From Campanula takesimana (taxonomy: Eukaryota > Streptophyta > Magnoliopsida > Asterales > Campanulaceae): DNA of 64,000 nucleotides. The stretch lies in contig JAOWBW010000112.1 in assembly GCA_026119855.1 (NCBI GenBank), positions 1,674,001-1,738,000 of the forward strand, in the 5' to 3' direction. Under the pieces are notes generated by a model. That model searched no databases. It saw nothing but the letters and a program-made list of their open reading frames with translations, and had not been told where the DNA came from. The position numbers and the translations under genes are program-made. Within the stretch, counting starts at the first letter, position 1; each line of letters opens with the position of its first letter. Shown here piece after piece: positions 1 through 11,103 of the stretch.

Positions 1-250
1 TTTTTGAAAATATTGATCTGGAAAAAATATAACAATTTTGTTCGAGACGAATGAGGAGGAACGACATTATATTCAAGGCCAATATAATCAAGAAAAAAAC
101 TAATTAAACAAATTCATACAAATCTCTGTGTCCATTCTGGAAGTTTACGAGAAAAAGAACCTTCCAACTCAAACCTTATTAAAGATAATGTATTATAATT
201 ATACAAGTAACAATTTAGTAATCAAAGTGACATCTAGAATTCAAATATGT
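1..250. other. AT-rich intergenic start of window
   Basis: No open frame of substance, repeat or RNA gene is recognised here. The stretch is AT-rich and ends where the first MITE begins. Confidence 0.5.
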
Positions 251-540
251 TACTACCTCCGTTCCAGAGTATATATGTCCACCCTCCCATTTGCACGGAG
301 ATTAAGAAATAAAAGAAATTGTGTAACTTGTAAGTGTCGTGAGTATAAAAGTAAAGTATGAAAGAGAATAAATGAGAGAATAGTAAGTTGATTGGTATTG
401 TGAGTATAAAAGTAAGAAGGAGAGAAAATGAGTGAGTGAAATAATAAAAATTCTTTGCCATTTTAGAAAGTGGACATATACTATGAGACAGACTAAAAAG
501 CAAAAGTTGACATATACTCTGGGCTGGGATAGAGGGAATA
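251..540. mobile_element. Stowaway-like MITE, ~290 bp
   Basis: The left end reads TACTACCTCCGTTCC followed by AGAGTATATATGTCC. The right end, reverse-complemented, reads TATTCCCTCTATCCC followed by AGAGTATATGTC, so the termini are imperfect inverted repeats with TA at the edges. A degraded relative lies at 5085-5348. It has no coding capacity; the long minus-strand open frame across it is accidental. Confidence 0.75.
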
Positions 541-924
541 TTAATTAAAAAAAAAAAAGAATAAAATAACCCAATAGGGAAATTAAGAAAAAAAAAATCA
601 AAACAGATTTCCACTCATGTAGGTCCCACTGGACCACCTTACATTTGTCAACTTTTGAGAGGATAAGCACTTAAAGTCTCAATTGGTTGCATAATATATT
701 CTTCTATCTACTAGTATCTTCAATCCTTCTTCAAGCACAACAAGACACCCAAATTCTAAGGGGTGGCCTGTTCATAGTTTAATTCCTCACTACACTCCAT
801 TTAAAGCCACCTTCATTGAATCCCAATAATTCAAGAAAATCTTCCTCTCGCCCCAAAATTGTTTCCTATTTCAACCCAAATTCTCCCTTCTTCCTCTCCA
901 AAACATCCAAAATTTTCATGAGAA
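541..924 (+). promoter_or_regulatory. Upstream region of the DUF6821 gene
   Basis: This is the presumed promoter and 5' leader of the gene starting at 925. A weak TATA-like string (CATTTAAA) sits at about 798-805, and the 840-920 stretch is CT-rich, as many plant leaders are. The MITE at 251-540 ends about 385 bp upstream of the ATG. The assignment rests on position; no specific transcription-factor site is claimed. Confidence 0.4.
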
Positions 925-1957
925 ATGGATCTTGAGGAGTGGGAGTTTGTTGCTGATGATGGGTTTCTTGAAATCCATGATGATGGAGGAAAGAAGATTT
1001 TCTCGAGAAAGTATGGGATGGGAAGGGTATCTAGTCCGAGAAATGATTTCAACATGGACTATTTTAGATGCCCTTCACCCAAATCCCCCCAATTTGTCGA
1101 CTCAACAGAGGAGGAATCAATATTGCCACATAAGCAATTGATTCCTCTCTCAGTTCAGTTGGATGATCCGGTCACGGATCATCCAGATGTTGTTGCAAGA
1201 AACCTCGCAACAAACATCCCAGTTGTGATCCCTGTTGTAACAGCAGCTCCAATTGAAGCTGCTGAAACGGGATCATGGGAAGCCGAGCAAGACCCGGTTT
1301 TCCAAGTTTTCTTCAAGAAAATGAAGGAAAATGAATTTGCCGACATGAAAATGGATTCCCCAAAGTCCGGTAGCAGGGGATTCTTTCATCAAATCGAAGC
1401 GGGTACGCTTCAATTTGATGAAAAAAATGATCAAACTTGGAAAGATGAAGCCATGGAAGGAAAAATCAACAACAATTCACCAACAAAACTGAAGGCTGAT
1501 CAGAAGGAAGAAGAAGAAGAAATTACTTGGGAAGAAAGTAATGAAGAAGGGATGAACTTATGGAAAAGAGTTGGTACTATTTGTTCTTTTGGCATGGCTG
1601 CTGCTACAATTTGTATCATCGTTTTCGGTAACGGCCAAAGAAACAAACATAATCAAAAGCTTCGATTTCAGATCTATTCCGACGACAAGGTTAGTCAACC
1701 TTAACTTAAGTCCATATATGTCTAGTTCACGAGACTTCCGTCATTCTTATTTCAATCAGTCAGATTAGTTTCATAATTAGTATTTTTTCTTTTTTATCAC
1801 TAAATCTTTTTCTAAGATGAAGTTTGTGGATTTACAGAGGATCAAGAAAGTGGTTGAACAAGCAACAAAATTGAATGAAGCAATATCATCAGCTGTTAGA
1901 GGAGTTCCTTTGACCAGGGCTCATATTACATCTGGTGGTTACTATGAAGGTCTTTGA
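925..1957 (+). CDS. DUF6821-type single-pass membrane protein, two exons
   Basis: Exon 1 is 925-1689 (255 codons), the GT..AG intron is 1690-1837, and exon 2 is 1838-1957 (39 codons plus TGA), giving 294 residues. Without splicing, the frame stops 4 codons into the intron. The N-terminus MDLEEWEFVADDGFLEI and the C-terminus RAHITSGGYYEGL match what I remember of the plant-specific DUF6821 family. A hydrophobic segment at residues 216-235 follows WKR and predicts one transmembrane helix near the C-terminus, with most of the acidic N-terminal part on the other side of the membrane. Residues 194-208 are Glu-rich. The function is not established. The N-terminal E-E-W-E-F-V fits an ATG8-interacting W-x-x-[LIV] motif, and the layout (motif first, late membrane helix) resembles ATG8-interacting proteins; that is inference. 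The gene looks intact. Confidence 0.85.
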
Positions 1958-2600
1958 ATGGAATTTCCTCTTTTTTGGGGGGCAAATTATCAAGAAATCT
2001 TTATATATTCATCAATGGAGGAACTATATATTTAAAGTATTTTGTGAATAGGTATATATATTATCTTATATATAGGAATAAATGTATAGATTCAGAATCA
2101 GTGGTGATGTTCTATAGATTATTACATAGATTCCTCAAGGTTTTGTGAAAACCATTTTATAGATATGATGTATATATAGATTGGAATGTAATGTGGAATG
2201 GGTTGTAAGTTTTTGTTTGCATGATGGAATCTGAAATGTGGTCCATTTCAGGCACTTGTAAAGGTGTTTTATCAATGTAATTTTCCACCAGAAAAGAATT
2301 TCTAAATGTTATGTTATGTTTTGGTAATAGTTGATCATTTCTAAAAAGACTTACATTTAAAAAAAAACTAAAGTACTTAATTTGTTCCATAAAAAAGTGT
2401 TTTATTTCATTGTCAGTCTCAAATAAAAGTAAGTGTCTATTTTTTATTAATAAAATAAAATTTACTACAATTATACATGAGTTAAATTTTTTGATAAGTT
2501 AACTGTAACACTTATCATGTGACGTGACGGGGCGAGTATTTTCAACATTGTGTTTCTGTAAGTTTTAATCATTGACAAAAACTTGTGTGCACACATGCAT
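1958..2600 (+). other. 3' UTR and downstream spacer of the DUF6821 gene
   Basis: An AATAAA polyadenylation-type signal is at 2077-2082, 120 bp past the stop codon. From about 2390 the sequence is AT-rich spacer with no recognisable gene, up to the foldback element at 2601. Confidence 0.5.
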
Positions 2601-3486
2601 GATCCGTCTCATCCATGAGACGGGTCGGTTTTTGACCGGCCAGCCCGACCCACGAACCGGCTCCAGGACCCAGGGGTCGAACCTGCCACGTGGCAGCCTC
2701 TCATAGGCAAAAAAAAAAAAAAAATTAATTTTATATTTTTTATTTGGTTTTTTTCGGTTTGTCAAAAGTAATAGTTACTATAACTTAATGTAATGATTGT
2801 ATTCATATAAAGTAACAATTTTTATACATAAAAGTAATACATATATACAGAAAAGTAACATTGTTTTTTTCTATGTTTTCTTCGTTTGCCAAAAGTAATA
2901 CTTATTACAACTAAAATGTAACGAACGTGTTACTTATATGTAATAATGTTTATACATAATTGTAACACATATGTATAGAAAAAGTAATAATTCAACCATT
3001 TACATTTTTAGAGCTAAAAACACTTGATTAGTGTTACATGTAAAAGTATTACATTATCTATAGAAATATGTTATAATTTCTTTTATTAAAGTGTTACATT
3101 TACTGGTACAAACAATTACATTCATATATGAGTTGTTACTTTTCAAATGTTACTTTCTTTTAAAAAATTAAATCAAAATACACAATATTTTACATTTTTG
3201 CAAAAGCATTATTACATTTCAGTATAAATGATAATTACATTTAGATATTGTTTGGGTTACATGTAATTATAGTTAGTATTACATTTGAAAAAAATGGGTA
3301 AAACGAGCTTTTGTTTTTGTAAAACAGGTGTTACGTTATCTTATGAACAATGTTACTTTATATGCATACAGTCATTACATTAAGTTATGGTAACTATTAC
3401 TTTTGGTGAACGGCTGAAAAGTAATATAAAAACAAAAAAAAAACCAATCAAAAATCCAAAATACAGTTCTCATGGGAGACCACCTC
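2601..3486. mobile_element. Foldback element with GTAAC/GTTAC motif array (copy F1)
   Basis: An inner inverted repeat of about 55 bp pairs 2760-2816 with 3352-3412 at only a few mismatches. Outside it are a GC-rich patch (2620-2700) and end motifs CCGTCTCAT-CC-ATGAGACGG (left, itself a hairpin) and CATGGGAGACC (right). The interior is a dense series of GTAAC/GTAAT motifs in the left half and GTTAC/ATTAC in the right half. There is no open frame. The layout suggests a non-autonomous DNA transposon with long inverted repeats; the superfamily is not determined. Relatives lie at 58967-60010 and 63405-64000. Confidence 0.65.
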
Positions 3487-5084
3487 TTAATTATTTATGT
3501 TCTCTCTTGTCTTAATATAAAATTTTACAGTTGACTTGTCAATATTTTTACAGTGGTAAATTGTACTCCATCCGTCAATATTTTGTTGAACGATTAAGTC
3601 AGTTAAATTTAGACATTCTTTTCTTTTAGGACCTAATCAAGGTGTATAACTTAAATTAAGGATGGAAACATTCACACAATCAAAAATCCAAAATACAGTT
3701 CAAACCGACATTTTATTGGATTAAATGTCGTTTTCTCGTTCATATGGATTAAGATTGTTTCAACAAATTACATATTTTAATTTGTCATTGAAAATATTAT
3801 CATGCACCTATAAGATTGCTCCCAAGTCTTAATCAGAGCGTTATTTGTTAGTATTAACTTCCTTGATTGGGTCCTTAACCTTGATCCTAACTTTCTTATC
3901 CCATTAATGTCCCATATTATAATATAGAAATTAAATTAGTATTGGGCCTCTTAAGACTTAAGTTAGACGAGTTTTATTAATCTGTTCCCCCATGAATAGT
4001 GTTAAAAGCAATCTACTATTTATTCAATAATTAAGTAAAAGAATAAAAAAATAATCTATAATTAAACTAAAATTAGAACCTGATAGGCAGATTGCTATAA
4101 TGTTGGTCGAATAGAGGCTTGCAAATCTTAGCAGTGTTCTAAGATAAAATTTCATCCCCTCTTGTGCTGCAGTCTTGGACGGTTGCCTAGAGGATAGGAC
4201 AAGTTCTTGCACAAGAACTTGTCCTTGGCGGATCTACTTTATGTGCTTTAGAAGAGAAAGAAGGAAGAACATGGTGAAAATTTATGTATATTGGAATAGC
4301 AACTGGAAGTCTTTATATAGGTTTTTGGATCAAGTTTGAACAAACATAACTATTCGGTTTTGACTTTTGAAAAATCATAATTGTTCAAACAAAAATGTTT
4401 GAGCAGTTATATGTCTTAAAACTGCCTGAAAAGTTATCAAAGATAATATCCAGAAATTGCAATATTCTCAAATAATATTAGAATTATAATATTAATCTAT
4501 ACAGAGTTTAAAACCCGTTTGGCTTCCAAGATTCGAGCTTATTGATTTTTAAAGACGTGTGTCATGGGGCTATGCCCCATGACTTTTGTCCGTCTCGAAA
4601 AGAGCTTCGATTTAATATGCTGTGCGTTCCGTAGTTCATTCAGAATCAAAAGTTACGCTCATTTTAACGCACACGCTCAAAATCTCTAAAATCATCGATG
4701 ACCAAGAGGGACACGTTCTTAGTAAATGTTGTGTATCACCATCGAAAATGGGTGTATAGACATCGCATCGAGATTGAAGGTGGACATAGTAGTGTGTGAA
4801 GGCTACGGATATGAGGTCCAGTCAGTGAGGTAGTGCACTACGTGTTAAAGTATAAAAATTGTTATTATATCATAATTAATAATATTTAAAAAAAACTATC
4901 AAAATCACATTTCAGACGAGATAGAGGGAGTATAACGTTGTGACCCACCATGATTTGTTTTATTATTATTATTTTTTTTAAGAAAAATTGTGACCCACCA
5001 GACTTCAAGGCTAAAATTTCAAAATAGTAATGACTGGGGAAATGCATCATTGGTCTACACATAACTTTCAAATTCGGTTAAATA
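3487..5084. other. Intergenic, no recognised gene
   Basis: This AT-rich stretch of about 1.6 kb has no convincing coding region. It contains single-ended MITE traces (TACTCCATCCGTC near 3567; AGATAGAGGGAGTA near 4919). A perfect 8-bp hairpin, CATGGGGC-TAT-GCCCCATG, lies near 4564-4582 inside a segment (about 4200-4850) that resembles retroelement LTR sequence but has no partner copy here. Confidence 0.4.
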
Positions 5085-5348
5085 GCACTCTCTTAAGTTA
5101 TGTCTACCTTTCTTTTTTAATCTGTCAGAAAATAAATGTCTACTTTCAAAAATGACAAAATTTTTTTACTATTTTTCTCAATCGGTCTCTTTCATATTTC
5201 ACTTTTCTACTCAAAACACTAATCAACTTACTATTTTCTCTCACTCATTATCTCTCCTACCTTACATTTATACTCGCAACACTTCCATCATTTCTTAATT
5301 TTCGTGTAAATAGGAGGGTGAACATATACTCTTAGACGGGTGTAGTAG
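5085..5348. mobile_element. Degraded MITE, inverted relative of the 251-540 copy
   Basis: The internal order (ctcactcatt.., cttacattta tactc.., reversed ggacatatact end) mirrors the 251-540 element in reverse. Both termini have diverged. Confidence 0.5.
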
Positions 5349-5570
5349 ATTTTATTCAGAAATTATTCCACCAAATCCACTATTTTTAACTCGAATAAGG
5401 CGAGTGGCATCAAATCTCCTCCCCCTTCTCCCTTTTCCCTTTACCTCTCTCTTTTCTTCCCCTATTCTTCCTCTTATCTTACAGTCCCGACATCTTCATG
5501 GCATCTTTTTATAATAATAACCGATAACTTTGTAAAGGTCCAAAAATAAAATCTGTTTCTAGATAAAAAC

Positions 5571-5705
5571 TACCTCTGTTCCTAAATTGATGTCCAAATT
5601 TTATTTTAAGGGACATAACTTTTTGTACAATTTGGTGATAAAATTCATATATAATCTTGTTATCTTCATTACAAACATTTAAATTTTGCCAGTATAAAGA
5701 GACCG
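5571..5705. mobile_element. Stowaway MITE (family A), left half, split by Copia-1
   Basis: It begins TACCTCTGTTCCTAAATTGA and matches the intact copies at 33885-34145 and 34273-34535. It stops at GACCG (5701-5705), the Copia-1 target site. The other half resumes at 19188. Confidence 0.85.
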
Positions 5706-6357
5706 TGAAAGAAATATGCAGCTAGGACTGTTCTGGAAAACAGCCACTTGAGAGTACAGTTGTGCTCACAAGTGTCAAGACAGTTGTCCTGTCAACTGTC
5801 AACGGACAGAAACTCAGAAAAACACAGAAACACAGCAGAATAATTGAAACAGAGATTAAACACTTCAGCAAGAATTTACTTACTGGAAAACTTTTATTAA
5901 TAAAGATCTTGCAGAATACAAGATTATGAAAGAAACAAAAACAACGAAAAGATCAAACCTATTCTAGATCTCTAGAATAAATGAAAACACTCAAACACCT
6001 TGAAGTCTTGATGAACAAGAACTTCAAGAACACAAGGACTCTTTCACAAACGAAATTAACACTCTCTGAATCTCAGAATCCGTAATGAATAATGGTCGGC
6101 TCCCTCTTCTTTTATAGCCGCTCCATTCCTTGTTTGGTGAGAGACCTACATTCTTAAAATACAAAAGAGATAACTACCAAAGATAAACATTAGTAAGTTA
6201 GTCAACTAAATCATAATAATAATAAATAACTCAAATTAAACTATTCCTAAATAATTACAACTAATTTCTAAAATAACTAAACTCTAAATATATACAATAA
6301 ATAAATCAGAATCACAAAGATACAAAATAAAATATAAGAGTATTTCATACTCTTTCA
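5706..6357 (-). repeat. Copia-1 3' LTR
   Basis: 652 bp, TG...CA, paired with 18531-19182. It contains a cluster of CAGTTG/CAACTG hexamers (about 5755-5805). Confidence 0.9.
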
Positions 6358-7843
6358 ATCTCCCCCTATCTTTGTGGTTCTGATCAAAACATCCAAAACA
6401 ATAATCTCTCCCCCCGAATATGTACATTGGATTCTAGTCCCCCTAGAACACATCTTTCTCCCCCCTTTTTGTGAAGAACCATCAAACTCAAAGAAAGAAA
6501 ATTGTGAATATCTTCCACTCCCCCTAAATATGAATCTCCCCAACAAAAATACCTCTAAGAGCATCATCAATCTCAACTCATATCGCAGCAAACCTTTATA
6601 GACCAGAGAGTTCTGCAAAAGATGTACTTACCCCTTAAAACAGAAGCAAACTTACCAGTTGACTGTCCAGTTGAGTGACCAGTTGTCCGCACAGTTGCAC
6701 GAACAAGTTGCTTAGCACCAGCTGGATGCTTAACAACGCAAATGCCTGAGCTTGATCAGAGCAGCGGCAAACAATCATTTTGTGTGACAATCACTCAGTG
6801 TTTCTCCTGAATTCTCGGATATATCTGTAAAAATGTTAGAGAGAGTGCATTTGCAGAATCAGAACAAGATGAGATGAGAGAAATGTATCTAGCAAACATG
6901 AGAAAGAAGAAATACTAAACCATAATCCACAACCAGATTTGACAAGGAGAAAAAATCACGGGAGGACAGTGATTCTTCCTAAGAACTCGGGTAGGCCAAG
7001 GAGAAGAGAGAACCTAGAAACATTGAAGTACCAATTTGAATTCCAAAACAAACAAGGATTTTGATTTTAAAATTCAAACTTTTCCCATGTTTTGTGATAA
7101 ATTGTCCGTCCAAGAATTAGAACTTGCCAACTTCAACAGAATCCATTCATCCACAATGTACCATAATTTCCACCAACTGCACAATGAAACTTGAACATCA
7201 CGCCATTAGATTATCATTAATCACACGAAAAGCATCAATCTTTAACATATAAGAACAACAATTCAATTTGCTGATGTTAATACCAAGGGAGAAAAAAACT
7301 TAGAAAAATTATGCCTAAACACACAAGTGAAGATTGTCTCAATTTTGGTGTGACATAGTATGATCAACTCAGTCCATGACTCGGTTTCAACTCACAAGAA
7401 TTCAATGAGATTCACCTTCAATCATTCAGCCTCTAGAACACTCCCTTTGAAGGCTTATGACTTATGAATCAGTTACGAGGAGGAGCTTTTCACTCTCACA
7501 ATACAGTGTTACACTGATTCTCAAGTTATGTATGAATACATGTCAGCACATTGCCTAAATGAGTAGTAGCTTCAAAGATTGGCGGCAGCTTGTTTTCCCC
7601 GCAACCTTAGATTGAGTGCCCACTCCATGATAACACAAGGAATTAACAAGATAATTTTATTATCGAGTCAAGAAGGGTCTCACATTCAAGGGTCAAAGCT
7701 CGGAGTCAAGGAACTGAAGAAGACCAAGTGATCACAAGAGACAATCGTGCAAGGATGAATGCAATCTACAGTTTTTTTTAAGTTAGTGTGAACTGTAACA
7801 TACCATTATACAGTCTATGCAAACAGTTGTCACAGTTGTGCAG
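6358..7843 (-). other. Copia-1 3' non-coding region
   Basis: About 1.5 kb lies between the ribonuclease H stop and the 3' LTR. It begins with the polypurine tract (reverse of ATCTCCCCCTATCTTTG) and has other C-rich runs near 6410-6530. Clusters of CAGTTG occur at about 6655-6712 and 7820-7850. No envelope-like or other frame is convincing. Confidence 0.6.
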
Positions 7844-8507
7844 TCAACTGGTAACACACAATCCGAGAGACTTCTTAAGGGAAGAAAATCTCTCGAAATC
7901 CAAAGCATAGGTAAAAATATCAGCAAATTGATCTGTTGTGCTTACATGTTCAAGAGTAATGATTTGTTGTTCAACGAGATCTCTAATAAAATGATGTCTA
8001 ATATCTATGTGCTTTGTTCGGAAATGTTGTACCGGATTCTTGGCAATATTCTGGGAACTTAAGCTATCACAAAATATAGTCAAGGTTTCACTTTTAAGAC
8101 CATAATCCTTGATTATTTGGTCCATCCTCAACAATTGAGTACAACAAGTAACAACTCCCATATATTCATTAGATGGCCTACGAACCAAGAACCTAATATC
8201 TTTCCTTTCAAATTTTACAACTTCTTCTTGCATGACATTGATCCAATTATTAACTTTTAAGGTTTCTGACTCATTCTCATGCTCAAAATTAGCAACGAAA
8301 CAACAAGAGCTTACCTGATGGTACGCGGATTGCATGCATACCAAACCGGCTAATTCCCGGTAATTTATTCGTTTTCCTCTTGTTTTCATTCCTTCATCCA
8401 CTCCCCCAATGACCTGGGAAGTTAGATGATCTTCCTGTATCCTCGCAGAATCATCAGATCCTCTGCTTTCATGATCTTCATTGATTTCAGAATCTGAACT
8501 GGAATCT
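7844..8507 (-). pseudogene. Copia-1 pol tail: pre-RT linker fused to ribonuclease H end
   Basis: Read on the minus strand, this frame starts with an acidic Ser-rich linker (SSSDSEINEDHESRGSDDS), then the first residues of a Copia reverse transcriptase (NNWINVMQEEVVKFERKD..LVRRPSN). It continues directly with the late ribonuclease H (EYMGVVTCCTQLLRM, FCDSLSSQNIAKNP, TKHIDIRHHFIRD, DQFADIFTYAL). The whole catalytic part of reverse transcriptase, including the YVDD region, is missing, but the frame stays open across the join. The upstream end is cut by the Gypsy insertion at 8508. It cannot encode an active polymerase. Confidence 0.85.
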
Positions 8508-9413
8508 TGTAACGACCCCAAAACCCGGCACTATTTAAAAAAAATAAAAAAATAAAAATAAAAATAAATTTAACTTGTGGGTGTTCTTTATGTGCTTATT
8601 ATTTCTTATTTGCATTATTTATTTGACTATTTGTGTTAGTTTTAATTGATTAAATTAATAAGTGAGTCAGTAGATTTACTAAGATAGAACTTGAAGGGTT
8701 TTGGTGAAAACTAGAGCTTGGGGGTTTAAGAGTTTGTAGTGCAATTAGAAGGGTTCTAGTGGAAAATTTAGAAAAGCTTAACTTGATCATTTTCTCCCTC
8801 CCCTCTCTCCCAGTCAACCCACTCACCATTTCTTCTACTTTTCCAAAAGAAAAAATTTGATTTTGCTCTCCATGGAAGAAGGTAAGAGTTTTTCCCCAAA
8901 TTGATTTTCTTTCTTTTCAATTGCTCTTCCATTTTAAAATCTAAATATACCAAAATGTTCAGGGTGTTGTGTAACGACCCAAAAACCCGGCACTAATTTT
9001 AAAAATAAATTTAACTTGTGTGTGTTCTTTATGTGCTTATTATTTCTTATTTGCATTATTTATTTGACTATTTGTGTTAGTTTTAATTGATTAAATTAAT
9101 AAGTGAGGCAGTAGATTTACTAAGATAGAACTTGAGGGATTTTGATGAAAACTAGAGCTTGGGGGTTTAAGAGTTTGTAGTGCAATTAGAAGGGTTCTAG
9201 TGAAAAAAATTGAGAAAAGCTTAACTTGATCATTTTCTCCCTCCCCTCTCTTCCCGTCAACCCACTCACCATTTCTTCTACTTTCCCAAAAGAAAAATTG
9301 GTTTTTCTCTCCATGGAAGAAGGTAAGAGTTCTTCCCCAAATTGATTTTCTTTCTTTTCAATTTCTCTTCCATTTTAAAATCTAAATATACCAAAATGTT
9401 CAGGGTGTTGAGT
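8508..9413 (+). repeat. 462-bp tandem duplication at the LTR start
   Basis: Unit 1 (8508-8969) and unit 2 (from 8970) both open with TGTAACGACC and run in parallel to CAAAATGTTCAGGGTGTTG. Unit 2 then continues into AGTAGAGC as the other LTR does, while unit 1 is joined to the start of unit 2. Confidence 0.85.
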
Positions 9414-9764
9414 AGAGCATTTCTATCCGATTAGAATCTAGTTTTATCGATAATTTCTTCGGAGTAGGTAAGTTACTATTCCCCTCTTTAATTTTAAAAT
9501 GTTCATATATATATATATATATATATTGCATGGTGTACTTGTTGGGTGATTGTTGCTTCCTGATGTTATTTGAGAAAATTGATGTTTGTGATGTTTTTGA
9601 ACCTAGTTGGCAGTATTGTGTTGAAAGATAAAGAAAGTTTGTTGTGTGGGTGAGCTTGTTACAGCTGAGTTTCGGGTGATGCTTGGTATGTTTGTACCTT
9701 AGGCTTAGGATGTAGGTACCCTTGTTCACAAACCCAGGAAATCTGCAAAAATGGCTGAATCGCG

Positions 9765-9890
9765 CAAGGGGGCGCGCACCTTTTGGGAGGGGGCGTGCGC
9801 ACCCTTATACCCCCTTTTGTCACTTTTCCTTCTGGTCAAAGGGGGCGCGCGCACCCTTTTTGGAGGGGGCGCGCGCACCCTCTTCTTCTG
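9765..9890 (+). repeat. GC-rich GGGCGCGCGCACC repeats in the Gypsy-1 5' LTR
   Basis: Four variants of GGGGCGCGCGCACCC are interspersed with TTTTGGAG-type spacers. The same block is in the other LTR at about 15236-15360. It is a sharp GC island in AT-rich DNA. Open frames rich in Arg/Gly/Ala/Pro across it are by-products. Confidence 0.75.
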
Positions 9891-11090
9891 CAATTTGTCC
9901 GTTTTACGTTCAATCTTCCGGAGGCCATAACTTCTTCGTCCGGACTCCGTTTTAGGCGTGTAAACTATCGTTGGAAAACTCTTTTCGAATACTATGCAAT
10001 GGTTCTGTTGGATGTATAATTATCTAGAAATATAAAATGGTTCTGTTCGACTTGATTATTTCAACGCGTGGCTAGGCTTCGGGTTTTATCTTATGGCACT
10101 CCGATAGGTGTTTTAGGGCAGGAAAGTATTGGAATGGTCCGTTTGTGATCAATTTGAGATTGTGTAACCTTTTAGGTCCATTTTGATGTTGTTTCATCCG
10201 TATGATGTATTTGTGGGATTTCCTACTTTGAAATCCTTTTGTTTGATTATTTATGGCACAATGTTGTTGAACTCTTCATGAGAAATTTTATCACCTTTCT
10301 GATGTGTTTGGTATGATTCCCTCTTGTGGAATTATATACCGTTTGTGTAATAGTTTTGAAAAGTCCAGCTGGTATATGTGTTTCGGGCAATGGTTGAAAG
10401 TTATAATGGCACCCGAGTCAAGTCCATTATAAGTTTTCTCCATTGGTTTCCCATTTTTAACCCCCTTCCTTTGGGCCATAGGTTGGGCATTTTGGGATAT
10501 GACTTTGTGTCATTTCCCCCCCGTTGTTGTTTTGGTTGTTTGGTTCTGGAACCCCTGCTTCATTTATTGAAGATGTTATTGATGTGGTTTGATGCGGTTT
10601 ATTGAAGCTTCAGAGATTATATCCTTACGGAAAACCTTGACTCAGTATCCTTTGTAATGTGTTTAATTCCGCTGCGTGACTATGTGCTACTTGTTTATTA
10701 TCTTTTATGTTGTTATGCATATTGCCATGCCATGTAGTTGCATTAGTAACTTACTGAGATTTATTCTCACCCCTTTCCTTTCAAACTTGTTTTTCCTTAA
10801 CCCCCCCCCAGGAAGCAAGTGATAGTTCATTGTGAGATCGTATGCGGCTGAGATTCTTCGAACAGGTTGTCTACTTTTGGGGTAGTTGCTCTACGGAGCT
10901 TTTGTATATTTTTGTAGTGAGATTTTGTATAGTACTATTGGATTTATTTATGGAAATAGGACTTTGTCTCGTGACCCGGATGTGGGACTTGTGTGTTTAT
11001 TTTTGTGATGAGGCTTTGTATAGTAATTTGGACATGTAAAGGTAATATTTTGATTATTTATGGTATTGAGAAAATTCGGGTCACCACAGT

Positions 11091-11103
11091 TGGTATCAGA
11101 GCT
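11091..11103 (+). other. Primer-binding site of Gypsy-1
   Basis: TGGTATCAGAGCT matches the 3' end of plant initiator tRNA-Met, the usual primer for chromoviruses. Confidence 0.8.

Larger units (their letters stand above)
8508..11088 (+). repeat. Gypsy-1 5' LTR with an internal tandem duplication
   Basis: It starts TGTAACGACCCC and ends at about 11088 (..GGTCACCACA), 2 bases before the primer-binding site. It is about 2.58 kb because the first 462 bp are present twice. It is closely alignable to 14455-16630 up to the motif CTCTACGGAGC (near 10895) and then differs completely. Confidence 0.8.

Noticed and set aside
234..614. 126-codon minus-strand open frame
   Set aside because: It overlies the MITE at 251-540 and is a by-product of its sequence; no protein family resemblance.
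4564..4582. Hairpin CATGGGGC-TAT-GCCCCATG as a terminator
   Set aside because: Intrinsic terminators do not apply to plant nuclear genes, and no gene adjoins; kept only as a note in the spacer.
6374..6618. Overlapping plus and minus frames of 75-87 codons
   Set aside because: They lie in the Copia-1 3' non-coding region with C-rich tracts; neither resembles a protein domain.
9722..10019. Arg/Gly/Pro-rich frames, repeated at 15227-15505
   Set aside because: They are translations of the GGGCGCGCGCACC repeats in the two Gypsy LTRs; RGG-like look is accidental.
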